In this document: positions 9,092 through 15,475 of the stretch, one piece after another
Layout: each line of letters opens with the position of its first letter
Position numbering within the stretch: the stretch's first letter is position 1
Origin: Methanosarcina sp.
GTDB taxonomy: Archaea > Halobacteriota > Methanosarcinia > Methanosarcinales > Methanosarcinaceae
Direction: 5' to 3'
DNA length: 16,673 nucleotides
Assembly: GCA_017883485.1 (NCBI GenBank)
Contig: JADGNM010000010.1
Coordinates: 1 to 16,673 of the forward strand
The notes under the pieces: generated by a model
Database searches by the model: none
The model's input: only the letters and a program-made list of their open reading frames with translations
What the model was told of the DNA's origin: nothing
Translations under genes and position numbers: made by a program

Positions 9092-9814
9092 CTAATTGTA
9101 TTGAATTATTCCATCTTTTACCAGAATGACCCTGTCAGCATATTTCGCAATTTCAGGGTCATGTGTAACAATTATTATTGTTCTTCCTTCCGTGTTCAAA
9201 TCAATAAATATGCGAAGAATCTCGGCTCCTGTTCTTGAGTCAAGGTTTCCAGTCGGTTCATCTGCAAGAAGAATCGCAGGGTCATTGATAAGCGCCCTTG
9301 TTATTGAGACCCTTTGAGCCTGACCGCCTGAAAGTTCTCCTGGCTTATGATGCATACGGTCCTGTAGTCCCATAATTTCCAGAAGTTCTTTTGCATGCTT
9401 TAGTGGATCGCCACTAATTCGTGAATTAGCAAAAGTAGGCAGTAAAACGTTCTCAAAGGCAGTCAAACGTGGAATAAGATTAAAAGTCTGAAAAACAAAA
9501 CCTATTTCCAGCCCCCGCAGGCGAGCAAGTTCATCATCTGACATTCCTTGGAGATCTGTCCCGCTTATAAACACCTGTCCTTCTGTAGGTCTGTCAAGGC
9601 AGCCTATAATGTTCATAAGAGTGCTTTTTCCAGAGCCGGATGGGCCCATGATAGCCAGAAATTCTCCCTTTTCAATTTTAAGGTTAATACCTGAGAGAAC
9701 AGGAATTTCCAGGCTCCCAAGCAGGTAACTTTTTCGGACGTTGGAAACCTCAACAATAGGGAGGCTATCCGCAGGTAAACTATTTACAATTATATTCACA
9801 TCCCCCTTCCCCAA
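9092..9814 (-). CDS. LolD/MacB-type ABC transporter ATPase (pair 1)
   Basis: A 240-residue nucleotide-binding subunit of the LolD/MacB family. In the TTG-start numbering it has Walker [10 protein letters not shown] at 57-65, the Q-loop glutamine Q109, signature LSGGQAQRV at 161-169, Walker B ILLADEP at 181-187, D-loop GNLDS, and switch histidine H218. GCLDRPTEG after Walker A and FQTFNLIPRLTAFENV are typical of this subfamily. The start is uncertain: TTG 9814 has no Shine-Dalgarno sequence, and GTG 9799 follows GGAAGGGGG with a spacer of only two bases. It leads an operon with the NEW3-like protein 12 bases downstream. The cognate permease is probably the FtsX-type protein at 4317-5534, on the same strand but separated from it by the kinase gene. 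Confidence 0.9.
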   Translation of the reverse strand: MGKGDVNIIVNSLPADSLPIVEVSNVRKSYLLGSLEIPVLSGINLKIEKGEFLAIMGPSGSGKSTLMNIIGCLDRPTEGQVFISGTDLQGMSDDELARLRGLEIGFVFQTFNLIPRLTAFENVLLPTFANSRISGDPLKHAKELLEIMGLQDRMHHKPGELSGGQAQRVSITRALINDPAILLADEPTGNLDSRTGAEILRIFIDLNTEGRTIIIVTHDPEIAKYADRVILVKDGIIQYN

Positions 9815-9844
9815 AATTACTATGAGATAAGATTCGAAAAAATT

Positions 9845-9863
9845 ACATTGAAAATTTCAATGT
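9845..9863. promoter_or_regulatory. 19-bp perfect palindrome, candidate operator
   Basis: ACATTGAAA-A-TTTCAATGT consists of two 9-bp arms around a single central base. It sits 31-49 bases upstream of the TTG start of the minus-strand ATPase gene, where a dimeric helix-turn-helix regulator could block or recruit polymerase. Its core ATTGAAAAT also occurs at 6268-6276 in the kinase leader, although a 9-mer in AT-rich DNA is weak evidence. Confidence 0.5.
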
Positions 9864-10313
9864 TTTAACTCATTATTGTAAAAAAGTCCATTTTAATCTA
9901 TGCTCTATCATCTTTTTGAGAGAGTTTTTAACAGTTAGTCGGCAAATTGGAGACCAATAAGGTTTATTTTTGATAACTAATATATATCCAGAGCTTTTTC
10001 CTGAAAAAGCATTCCAAAAATTCATTGTCCAAAAAAATGAGTCCTATTTATAGTTTTTTGCTGTTTTATACAAATGACTGCTTACAATAAATTGACATTA
10101 ACAGAGCTATTAGATTACAAATTTCTCAAAATATCCACCAAATAACTGGAAGTATCCGAATCTTTGTTCTATTGCATAAACTTGACTATTGGGAAACTTG
10201 ACTCTTAAAACCATTTCCTAATTCATATTAGTTTCTTATTTATCTTTCTCTAAATATTATATATTCTGGGTAATATTTCATTGGTAGTACAAATCGGATC
10301 GTATCCATTCGGT

Positions 10314-10322
10314 TATATAAAT
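10314..10322 (+). promoter_or_regulatory. TATA box for the second ATPase/surface-protein operon
   Basis: TATATAAAT at 10314-10322 is one of the best TATA matches in the window. A start near 10342 would give a leader of about 185 nt, longer than usual, which contains the tandem repeat at 10443-10474. Confidence 0.5.
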
Positions 10323-10442
10323 ACCTCTTACAAAACGGGCAAAATCGCCTTTTTGTCCAGATTTGAGATGCTCCTCACTGTTTGAGGTTTTCAGTAACCG
10401 GTTTCAGGATCTCAGCTTGAAAGGAATTTTTGTCGGCAATAT

Positions 10443-10474
10443 AACGCAGATCAGAATCAACGCAGACCAGAATC
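10443..10474 (+). repeat. tandem 16-bp direct repeat in the leader
   Basis: Two head-to-tail copies, AACGCAGATCAGAATC (10443-10458) and AACGCAGACCAGAATC (10459-10474), differ at one base. They end 52 bases before the ATG of the second ATPase gene, so they would lie in the mRNA leader or serve as paired protein-binding sites. Confidence 0.6.
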
Positions 10475-10526
10475 GAGCTACCTCAAAAAAGGTTCAGCTG
10501 ATACGATTCGCCTTTTAGAGGCAGGT

Positions 10527-11444
10527 ATGACACTTACCGAAATTCTAGATACGTTTAAGACGAAATTGAATCTGCCAAAGGTCATGAATCCGCTCGAAAG
10601 AGCGGCGGATTTCTACGGTGGATCAAGCAAGGTTTCCGAAGGAAACGAATCACGGGATCTAAATGATAATCCAGATATCAATTCGATTAGTGATGCAATT
10701 AGAAGTTCTGGTGCAGTAAGGGTCTCTCAGAATGGAGAAAAACCCTTTATCAGGTTGACCGGTGTCTGGAAAATCTACCAGATGGGAGAGGTTGATTTTG
10801 CAGCTCTTAAAGGGATAAACCTTGAGATTTACGAAGGAGAGTTCCTTGTAGTCCTTGGCCCGAGCGGGAGCGGCAAGAGTACGCTGATGAACCTTATCGG
10901 CTGCCTTGACTTGCCCTCAAAAGGAACAGTTTTCCTTGACTCAAATGATATCTCAGGGCTTGATGAATCGGAACTTGCCCGAATTCGGGGGCAAATGATA
11001 GGATTCATTTTCCAGAATTTCAATCTTATTCCCACTTTGAACACCCAGGAAAATGTGCTACTACCTCTGGAGTTTCAGGAAGAGGATGCCCAGACAGCCT
11101 GGAAAAAAACAGATTACCTACTGGAAATAGTTGGGCTATCGGACAAAAAACAAAACCTGCCTTCTCAACTCTCAGGGGGACAGAGGCAGAGGGTTGCAAT
11201 TGCCCGTTCTCTTGCTGTTAACCCGCCTATTATTCTTGCAGACGAGCCAACAGGAAACCTGGATAGTAAGACCGGGAGCTATATTCTGGAATTCCTGGCT
11301 GAATTGCATGAAAAGGAAGGCAAGACGATTATTATTGTTACTCATGACCTGGAAATTATAAAACATGCAACAAGGATCGTGTACCTCAAAGATGGTGAGA
11401 TAGAGAAAATCGAAAAACGAAAGAAAAACGGGCTGGAGGAATAA
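10527..11444 (+). CDS. LolD/MacB-type ABC transporter ATPase with N-terminal extension (pair 2)
   Basis: A 305-residue ATPase of the same subfamily as the gene at 9092-9814. Walker [10 protein letters not shown] is at 111-119, signature LSGGQRQRV at 215-223, Walker B IILADEP at 235-241, then D-loop GNLDS and a switch histidine in VTHDLE. It differs from its neighbour by about 70 extra N-terminal residues, hydrophilic and low in hydrophobics ([18 protein letters not shown]), before the ATPase fold begins at [12 protein letters not shown]. The ATG at 10527 has GAGG at 10518-10521 with a five-base spacer, so the extension seems genuine. The stop TAA lies one base before the ATG of the anchored surface protein, showing tight co-transcription. 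No permease follows, so it either shares the permease at 4317-5534 or uses one elsewhere. Confidence 0.9.
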   Translation: MTLTEILDTFKTKLNLPKVMNPLERAADFYGGSSKVSEGNESRDLNDNPDINSISDAIRSSGAVRVSQNGEKPFIRLTGVWKIYQMGEVDFAALKGINLEIYEGEFLVVLGPSGSGKSTLMNLIGCLDLPSKGTVFLDSNDISGLDESELARIRGQMIGFIFQNFNLIPTLNTQENVLLPLEFQEEDAQTAWKKTDYLLEIVGLSDKKQNLPSQLSGGQRQRVAIARSLAVNPPIILADEPTGNLDSKTGSYILEFLAELHEKEGKTIIIVTHDLEIIKHATRIVYLKDGEIEKIEKRKKNGLEE

Positions 11445-11445
11445 A

Positions 11446-12819
11446 ATGAAGAAATTTTCTATTCTAACACTTTTACTACTATCTACAGCATTAATATGTT
11501 TGGGGGCCGGAACTGTTCTCGGTGAAAGCAACTTCATGGATTCCTCATCCTTACAGGTAAATCTGACGAATCAGAATCCGGATGCTGCCCGTCCAGGAGA
11601 GCCGGTTGAGCTTACTCTAAGCATGCAAAATGTCGGAAGCGAAAATCTGAATGATATCACTGTCAGAATCAAACCGAAATACCCTTTCAGCCTGGTTTCC
11701 GGAGAGACCCTTGAACAGAGTATTCCCTACCTGAATGCGCGGCAGGACAACAACGATGCAGCTGTCCTTAAATTCAAACTAATGACAGATGCAAACGCTG
11801 CTGAAGGTACATATGAGATTGATATCACAACCTCCGCCAAAGAAAGCGGATCCTCGTCAAACACAATTACAACTACAAAAACTATACGGCTTGATGTAAG
11901 AGGTAAAGAATACGCTCAGATTGTAACTATAAATAGAGCGAGTATTGATCTGGGAAAAGAAGAGCCGCTCGAGTTTATGATAACAAATACAGGGAATTCC
12001 CCTCTGAAAAACATGGTTGTTTCCTGGAAAGATCCCAAAGCTGTGATCCTTCCGGTATACTCGGATAATACAAAGTATATCAAGTATCTCGAGCCCAATC
12101 AATCTGTAACAGTTGATTATTCTGTAATGGCAGATGTAAATGCCAATCCTGGACTCTATACTCTGGATGTAAACCTTAATTTTGAAAACTATGAATCCAA
12201 TACAAAGAGCATCCAGACTACAGCAGGTCTTTTCGTAGGTGGGGCAACTGACTTCGATGTTTCTTTTTCGGAAAGCAGCCAAGGACAGACTTCCCTTTCA
12301 GTTGCAAACGTTGGCAACAACATGGGATATGCGGTAAAAGTATCGATTCCGGAACAGAAGGGGTACAGGGTAACGGGGAGTCCTTCAACCATTGTGGGAA
12401 ATCTTCAGAAAGGAGACTACACAATCGCTTCTTTTAATGTAACGAGCGCACGTACTGCAGGTGAAGGTTTAGAAGCAACATCCAGTACCGTTAATGAAAA
12501 TGCTACGGGACGTAACGCAACTTCAGCTTCAATGGACACAAATCCACTAAAAGTCCGGATTGAATACACAGATGCCAAAGGAGAAAGAATAACAGTCTAT
12601 AAAGACGTAGCAATCCAGATATCTGCGTTTACAGGAGATTACTCTGAAAACAGGTCCGGAGCAAGCGGTAATAGCAGTGGAATGTCATATCTGCTTGTCT
12701 TATTGATCGCAGGAGCAGGAGTCTTCATGTATCGCAGGCGAAAGCTGGGAGCAAAAAAAGCCGGATTTAAAGCATCTGGAAATGAAGTCAATTCAGGAAT
12801 ACTGAAGCGTGAGAAATAG
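11446..12819 (+). CDS. exported, C-terminally anchored NEW3/CARDB-like surface protein (pair 2)
   Basis: A 457-residue protein with a signal peptide (about 1-26), an extracellular part of beta-sandwich modules, a Ser/Asn/Gly-rich spacer (about 395-412), a TM helix at about 413-430 and a basic tail of nearly 30 residues. Module motifs parallel those of the minus-strand copy: PDAARPGEPVELTLSMQNVG, VRIKPKYPFSL and NTGNSPLKNMVVSW. Many NxS/T sites are present, especially near 340-365. The opening pattern (NPYPAKIGE in one, NPDAARPGE in the other, then KPKYPFSL versus VPEYPFSL) shows that the two proteins are paralogues. GGAGGA at 11435-11440 gives a strong start at ATG 11446. Co-transcription with the ATPase points to a joint function at the cell surface; substrate unknown. 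Confidence 0.85.
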   Translation: MKKFSILTLLLLSTALICLGAGTVLGESNFMDSSSLQVNLTNQNPDAARPGEPVELTLSMQNVGSENLNDITVRIKPKYPFSLVSGETLEQSIPYLNARQDNNDAAVLKFKLMTDANAAEGTYEIDITTSAKESGSSSNTITTTKTIRLDVRGKEYAQIVTINRASIDLGKEEPLEFMITNTGNSPLKNMVVSWKDPKAVILPVYSDNTKYIKYLEPNQSVTVDYSVMADVNANPGLYTLDVNLNFENYESNTKSIQTTAGLFVGGATDFDVSFSESSQGQTSLSVANVGNNMGYAVKVSIPEQKGYRVTGSPSTIVGNLQKGDYTIASFNVTSARTAGEGLEATSSTVNENATGRNATSASMDTNPLKVRIEYTDAKGERITVYKDVAIQISAFTGDYSENRSGASGNSSGMSYLLVLLIAGAGVFMYRRRKLGAKKAGFKASGNEVNSGILKREK

Positions 12820-12851
12820 ATCAAAGGATGGGGAGATTCACAATTAGAAAT

Positions 12852-13868
12852 TCAGATATCTATATGAGGTGTCAGATCGCATCCAGTGCAGAGCAGGCAC
12901 ATTGTGCGTGATTTGTCTACACAGAGTGATTGTCTGTCAAGCATGTCCTTCAGTATACCCCCTAGCCTTAGAAGTCGTGAGGCATCTGGTCTATTTACAT
13001 TTCCCGGATCATCTCTAAAAGAATAGGAAGATATTGGTCTTGGTCTGAGGATAGGAATTATACATCTTCCCGTAAGATGCATGATACCCTTCCGGATTGT
13101 CTCGTCATTTTCTCCAAGGCCGATTATTAAATTAGAGGAGACTCGATTTCTGCCAAAAATATTAACCGCATTTTCAAGTGAATCCAGAACTTCATGGAGC
13201 GCGAGGTGCGGACAAAAGCGGCGAAAAAGCTCAGGATCCATAGTTTCAACATTATACTTTACTTCGCATGCACCTGCAGAGTAAAGCTCTTCTGAAGAAT
13301 CTTTTGTAGGATATACAGAAACACCTATTGGAAGATCGTACTTACGTGCAAGCTGCTTTACGATACTTGCCATTCTCTCAACTTCTTTCTCCGGCGATAC
13401 GGCTACACCGCTGGTCAGAGAGATCGCCTTAAGTTCACCCGTAGCATAAGCTTCGGCAACCATCTGCTGAACTTTTGCGGTGCTTTTTATCCCGCCCTGC
13501 TGTTTTGGCAATGAGCAGAACTGGCAATTATATACGCACTTTTCGGATAGCGTTATATATGCCTGCTCAGGGCAGTGGCAGAGCGGGCGCTCAAGCACAC
13601 CCCTGGCAATAACATCGTCACCTTTGATGACAACAACCTGTTCACCTTCTGGCGCGACACGTAAAGGAGACAGATCATTAATTGTAAGTCTCACCCGTCT
13701 TTTTCCAGCTCTGAGAAAAATTGAAGAAACACCTGCCACAGGTTCGGTTGTAGTAGTACTCTTAAGCTGGGCCTGAAGAAGGGATTTATCTACCTGAGCA
13801 GTACCTATACTTATCAGGTCTGCCTTAATACTGGCACTCAATTCTGTTTCTATAGCAGTAAGCTTCAT
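12852..13868 (-). CDS. radical SAM protein of unknown function, C-terminal cysteine cluster
   Basis: A 338-residue protein with the radical SAM motif C111-x3-C115-x2-C118 (CVYNCQFC), which binds a 4Fe-4S cluster and S-adenosylmethionine. The barrel continues with LTSGVAVSPEKEVERM, a YNVETMDPELF strand and SNLIIGLGENDETIRKG, the last typical of the BioB/lipoate-synthase/Elp3 superfamily. Two features stand out: a CHC at 97-99 just before the motif, and a C-terminal C316...C324-x2-C327-x2-C330, which could hold an auxiliary cluster or a metal. About 90 N-terminal residues form a separate small beta-rich region (VRLTINDLSPLRVAPEGEQVVVIKG). The frame opens at TTG 13877; ATG 13868 is the more likely start, although I see no Shine-Dalgarno sequence. 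It converges on the NEW3 gene with a 32-base gap. I do not recognise the exact family. Confidence 0.8.
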   Translation of the reverse strand: MKLTAIETELSASIKADLISIGTAQVDKSLLQAQLKSTTTTEPVAGVSSIFLRAGKRRVRLTINDLSPLRVAPEGEQVVVIKGDDVIARGVLERPLCHCPEQAYITLSEKCVYNCQFCSLPKQQGGIKSTAKVQQMVAEAYATGELKAISLTSGVAVSPEKEVERMASIVKQLARKYDLPIGVSVYPTKDSSEELYSAGACEVKYNVETMDPELFRRFCPHLALHEVLDSLENAVNIFGRNRVSSNLIIGLGENDETIRKGIMHLTGRCIIPILRPRPISSYSFRDDPGNVNRPDASRLLRLGGILKDMLDRQSLCVDKSRTMCLLCTGCDLTPHIDI

Positions 13869-14480
13869 GGAAATCAAAATACTGCAGTGAATTGATTAAT
13901 ATTAACTTTGTAAATTTAAATACATTGTGGTTGGTTCTAATAAATAAGATAACTTGCTTATTAAAAGTCGTGATTTAAAAGATTTCTACAATCAAGTTTA
14001 AAGAAAAACAATATATACTCTTTCAGTTTCATGAAATACGACGACGTTCCTGTCTCTGAATTTTTTCCATACACCCTCTCACGGAAATTCTGCTTTCGGA
14101 TCTCTTCTGCAGAAATCATTTTTCTGAACTTCCGGTTTTCGCACCATGCTGCAAAACCTACAGGGTGAATAAAAACATTTTGCTTGTATTATATTTTAGG
14201 AAAAAATATTTGGAAGCTTATAACCCATTTTTAGAGTGTGTGTTTTTGAATAACGACTTAATCTTTTCAATTCAATCTTGTATTTTGAAAAGGTACCATA
14301 ACAAAAAGTACAAATCCCGACATTATAATATCATAACAGTATAACATACCCAAATCATTAAATACATGGATGTTATAGATACTCAAATTGAGTAAGAAAA
14401 CTTGGCAGAATAAAGAGTATTTCAATAAACCTCTTACCTCAATGAGTTGTAATATAACTTTCATAAGCAAACTTATATGC
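13869..14480. other. intergenic stretch, no convincing gene
   Basis: AT-rich DNA upstream of the radical SAM gene. TTTAAAT near 13914-13920 could be its TATA element on the minus strand. A 45-codon plus-strand frame at 14031-14168 starts with ATG but has no Shine-Dalgarno sequence and no known motif; it could be a gene fragment. A 71-codon minus-strand frame at 14267-14482 has no ribosome site and looks random. No tRNA seen. Confidence 0.35.
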
Positions 14481-14512
14481 AACCAGCCGAATGTCAGTGT
14501 TTATTGAAATCC

Positions 14513-14520
14513 TTTATATG
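14513..14520 (+). promoter_or_regulatory. TATA-like element before the stem-loop region
   Basis: TTTATATG at 14513-14520, with another box CTTATATG at 14472-14479, lie just upstream of two strong stem-loops. Either could start a short non-coding transcript on the plus strand, with initiation near 14500 or 14540. Confidence 0.3.
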
Positions 14521-14533
14521 CTTTGTTGTAGTT

Positions 14534-14617
14534 GGAGGCCATTCGCTACTCATGAATGGCTCCCGATTGTGTGATTTAACTCCGGCGACTAAGAGAAAAG
14601 CCCCTTACTCTTAGTCG
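14534..14617 (+). ncRNA. candidate small RNA: two adjacent stem-loops
   Basis: Stem-loop 1 pairs GGA-GCCATTC (14534-14544, with G14537 bulged) with GAATGGC-TCC (14554-14563) around a nine-base loop. Stem-loop 2 pairs CGACTAAGAG (14586-14595) perfectly with CTCTTAGTCG (14608-14617) around a 12-base loop that contains CCCC. TATA-like boxes lie just upstream on the plus strand. The strand is uncertain: read from the minus strand, the same structures are 59 bases after the stop of the small membrane protein gene and could be its 3' untranslated region. No long T-tract follows on either side. Confidence 0.4.
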
Positions 14618-14675
14618 TTGACTGTTTCTTTAGTGCATAGCCACCTGTCACATTTGTTGTGATATTTGCAACTGG

Positions 14676-14789
14676 TTATTGGCATACCAATACGGCTGCG
14701 CCAAATTTGGATGACAGAAGAAATATGAAGGCCAGCGCAAACGTCGTACAAGCCAGTACAGTTATTAACCATTTAGCAATAATGTTCAT
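14676..14789 (-). CDS. 37-residue small membrane protein, unrecognised
   Basis: An ATG at 14789 opens a 37-codon frame ending in TAA at 14676-14678. The product starts MNIIAKW, continues as one hydrophobic helix of about 25 residues (LITVLACTTFALAFIFLLSS), and ends KFGAAVLVCQ; it is probably a single-pass membrane peptide with cysteines at positions 13 and 36. The strongest evidence is the ribosome-binding site, which matches the archaeal anti-Shine-Dalgarno complement TAAGGAGGTGATC at 11 of 13 bases and lies four bases before the ATG. The antisense frame on the plus strand has no such site. A minus-strand TATA box at 14973-14982 would give a leader of about 160 nt. Function unknown; it resembles the small proteins known in number from Methanosarcina transcriptomes only in kind. 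Confidence 0.6.
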   Translation of the reverse strand: MNIIAKWLITVLACTTFALAFIFLLSSKFGAAVLVCQ

Positions 14790-14793
14790 TCGA

Positions 14794-14806
14794 GATCACT
14801 TCCTTT
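14794..14806 (-). promoter_or_regulatory. near-perfect Shine-Dalgarno of the small membrane protein
   Basis: Read on the minus strand, AAAGGAAGTGATC differs from the full anti-16S complement TAAGGAGGTGATC at two positions only, and the ATG follows after TCGA. A match this long is unlikely by chance at a random ATG and is what decides that this short frame is a gene. Confidence 0.65.
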
Positions 14807-14887
14807 CTATTGATTGAATCTGGCAAATAGGGCAAATTCGACTTCTTTGATCAGATTCGAGAACCATACTCCGGCTTATACTATTGG

Positions 14888-14976
14888 TATACGACCCCAG
14901 GTTTCATTTAATCTCCAATTCCAGTAAAGTCAGAAAATATTCAAACTTTACTGGAAATAATGAAACATGTCGTATA
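14888..14976. repeat. 89-nt imperfect hairpin with three stem segments
   Basis: Three inverted segments are nested in order: TATACGAC (14888-14895) with GTCGTATA (14969-14976); GTTTCATT (14901-14908) with AATGAAAC (14959-14966); and TTCCAGTAAAGT (14919-14930) with ACTTTACTGGAA (14945-14956). Together they make 28 perfect base pairs with small asymmetric internal loops (5/2 and 10/2 bases) and a 14-base apical loop. The outer end overlaps the minus-strand TATA box (14973-14982) of the small membrane protein gene. It could be a MITE-like relic, a structured RNA, or a regulatory site. Confidence 0.7.
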
Positions 14977-14982
14977 TATAAA
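14973..14982 (-). promoter_or_regulatory. minus-strand TATA box near the small membrane protein gene
   Basis: On the minus strand 14982-14973 reads TTTATATATA. Initiation about 25 bases downstream would fall near 14950, inside the right arm of the long hairpin, so a transcript from here would contain only part of that structure. Confidence 0.35.
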
Positions 14983-15099
14983 TTATTTAGTAATATATCT
15001 TCTGATTATTGTTACTTATTATCACTTCATCCAAAATATAGTCTAATAGGCTAAAATTTTTGATTTTTTAAAAACATACTTACTCAGAACATTAGATAA

Positions 15100-15390
15100 A
15101 ACGCATCGATTGAAGGCACGGAAGACTTAATTAATAATGGTGAACTCTGCAACAGAGAATTAATTTATGAAGTAAATAAACGATCTCTGCAAATAAGGAA
15201 GAAATTTAAGGGCAACTGTAGAAGACAACCCCTTTATTTCCACTGTGTTTAAGATCGATAGACTTCTTTTAAAAAAATTGTATATCCAGAATTGATTTTT
15301 CGGGAAGGAAAAATTGAGCCTGATTTCCTGCAAGAAAAATTGAGGCTTCTTCGGATAAAGATTAAAAAACAAAGGTTTAGCAACGGTTGA
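15100..15390 (+). pseudogene. decayed coding remnant, weakly DUF421/YetF-like
   Basis: One plus-strand frame reads like protein from 15100 to the TGA at 15388-15390, broken by two stops at 15250-15252 (TAA) and 15259-15261 (TAG). The first part contains IEGTEDLINNGELCNRELI and the second PELIFREGKIEPDFLQEKL. Both fit the pattern L-I-x-x-(x)-G-[KE]-[IL]-x4-L seen twice in the C-terminal half of DUF421/YetF-type membrane proteins. No start codon with a ribosome site and no membrane part precede it, so at best it is the tail of a lost gene. The match is by eye and weak; chance remains possible. Confidence 0.3.
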
Positions 15391-15475
15391 AGTCCTGGTA
15401 TACTTGTAAGATTGAATCCCGCCTGAAATGGCAACCTATCTTATTGCCGAAATACTACTGCGAAAGAAGTAAATT

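Larger units (their letters stand above)
9815..10526. other. 712-bp divergent control region between the two ATPase genes
   Basis: No credible gene in either strand. The region is very AT-rich. It carries a perfect palindrome near the minus-strand gene (9845-9863), a TATA-like ATATATA at about 9979-9986 that could serve the minus strand, a good TATA box for the plus strand (10314-10322), and a tandem 16-bp repeat in the plus-strand leader (10443-10474). Confidence 0.5.

Noticed and set aside
14031..14168. 45-codon plus-strand frame in the intergenic region
   Set aside because: No ribosome-binding site and a TATA-like element only about 13 bases before the ATG; no known motif. Kept only as a note in the region entry.
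14267..14482. 71-codon hydrophobic minus-strand frame
   Set aside because: No ribosome site, no promoter in a sensible position, and hydrophobicity explained by T-rich DNA; other small frames here have far better support.
6253..14575. Shared 12-mer CCCGATTGTGTG near 6253 and 14562
   Set aside because: Several 12-base matches are expected by chance in a window of this size, and the flanks do not match.
14713..14805. Plus-strand frame antisense to the 37-codon membrane protein
   Set aside because: No Shine-Dalgarno site and no recognisable protein character, whereas the minus strand has a near-perfect site and a TM helix.
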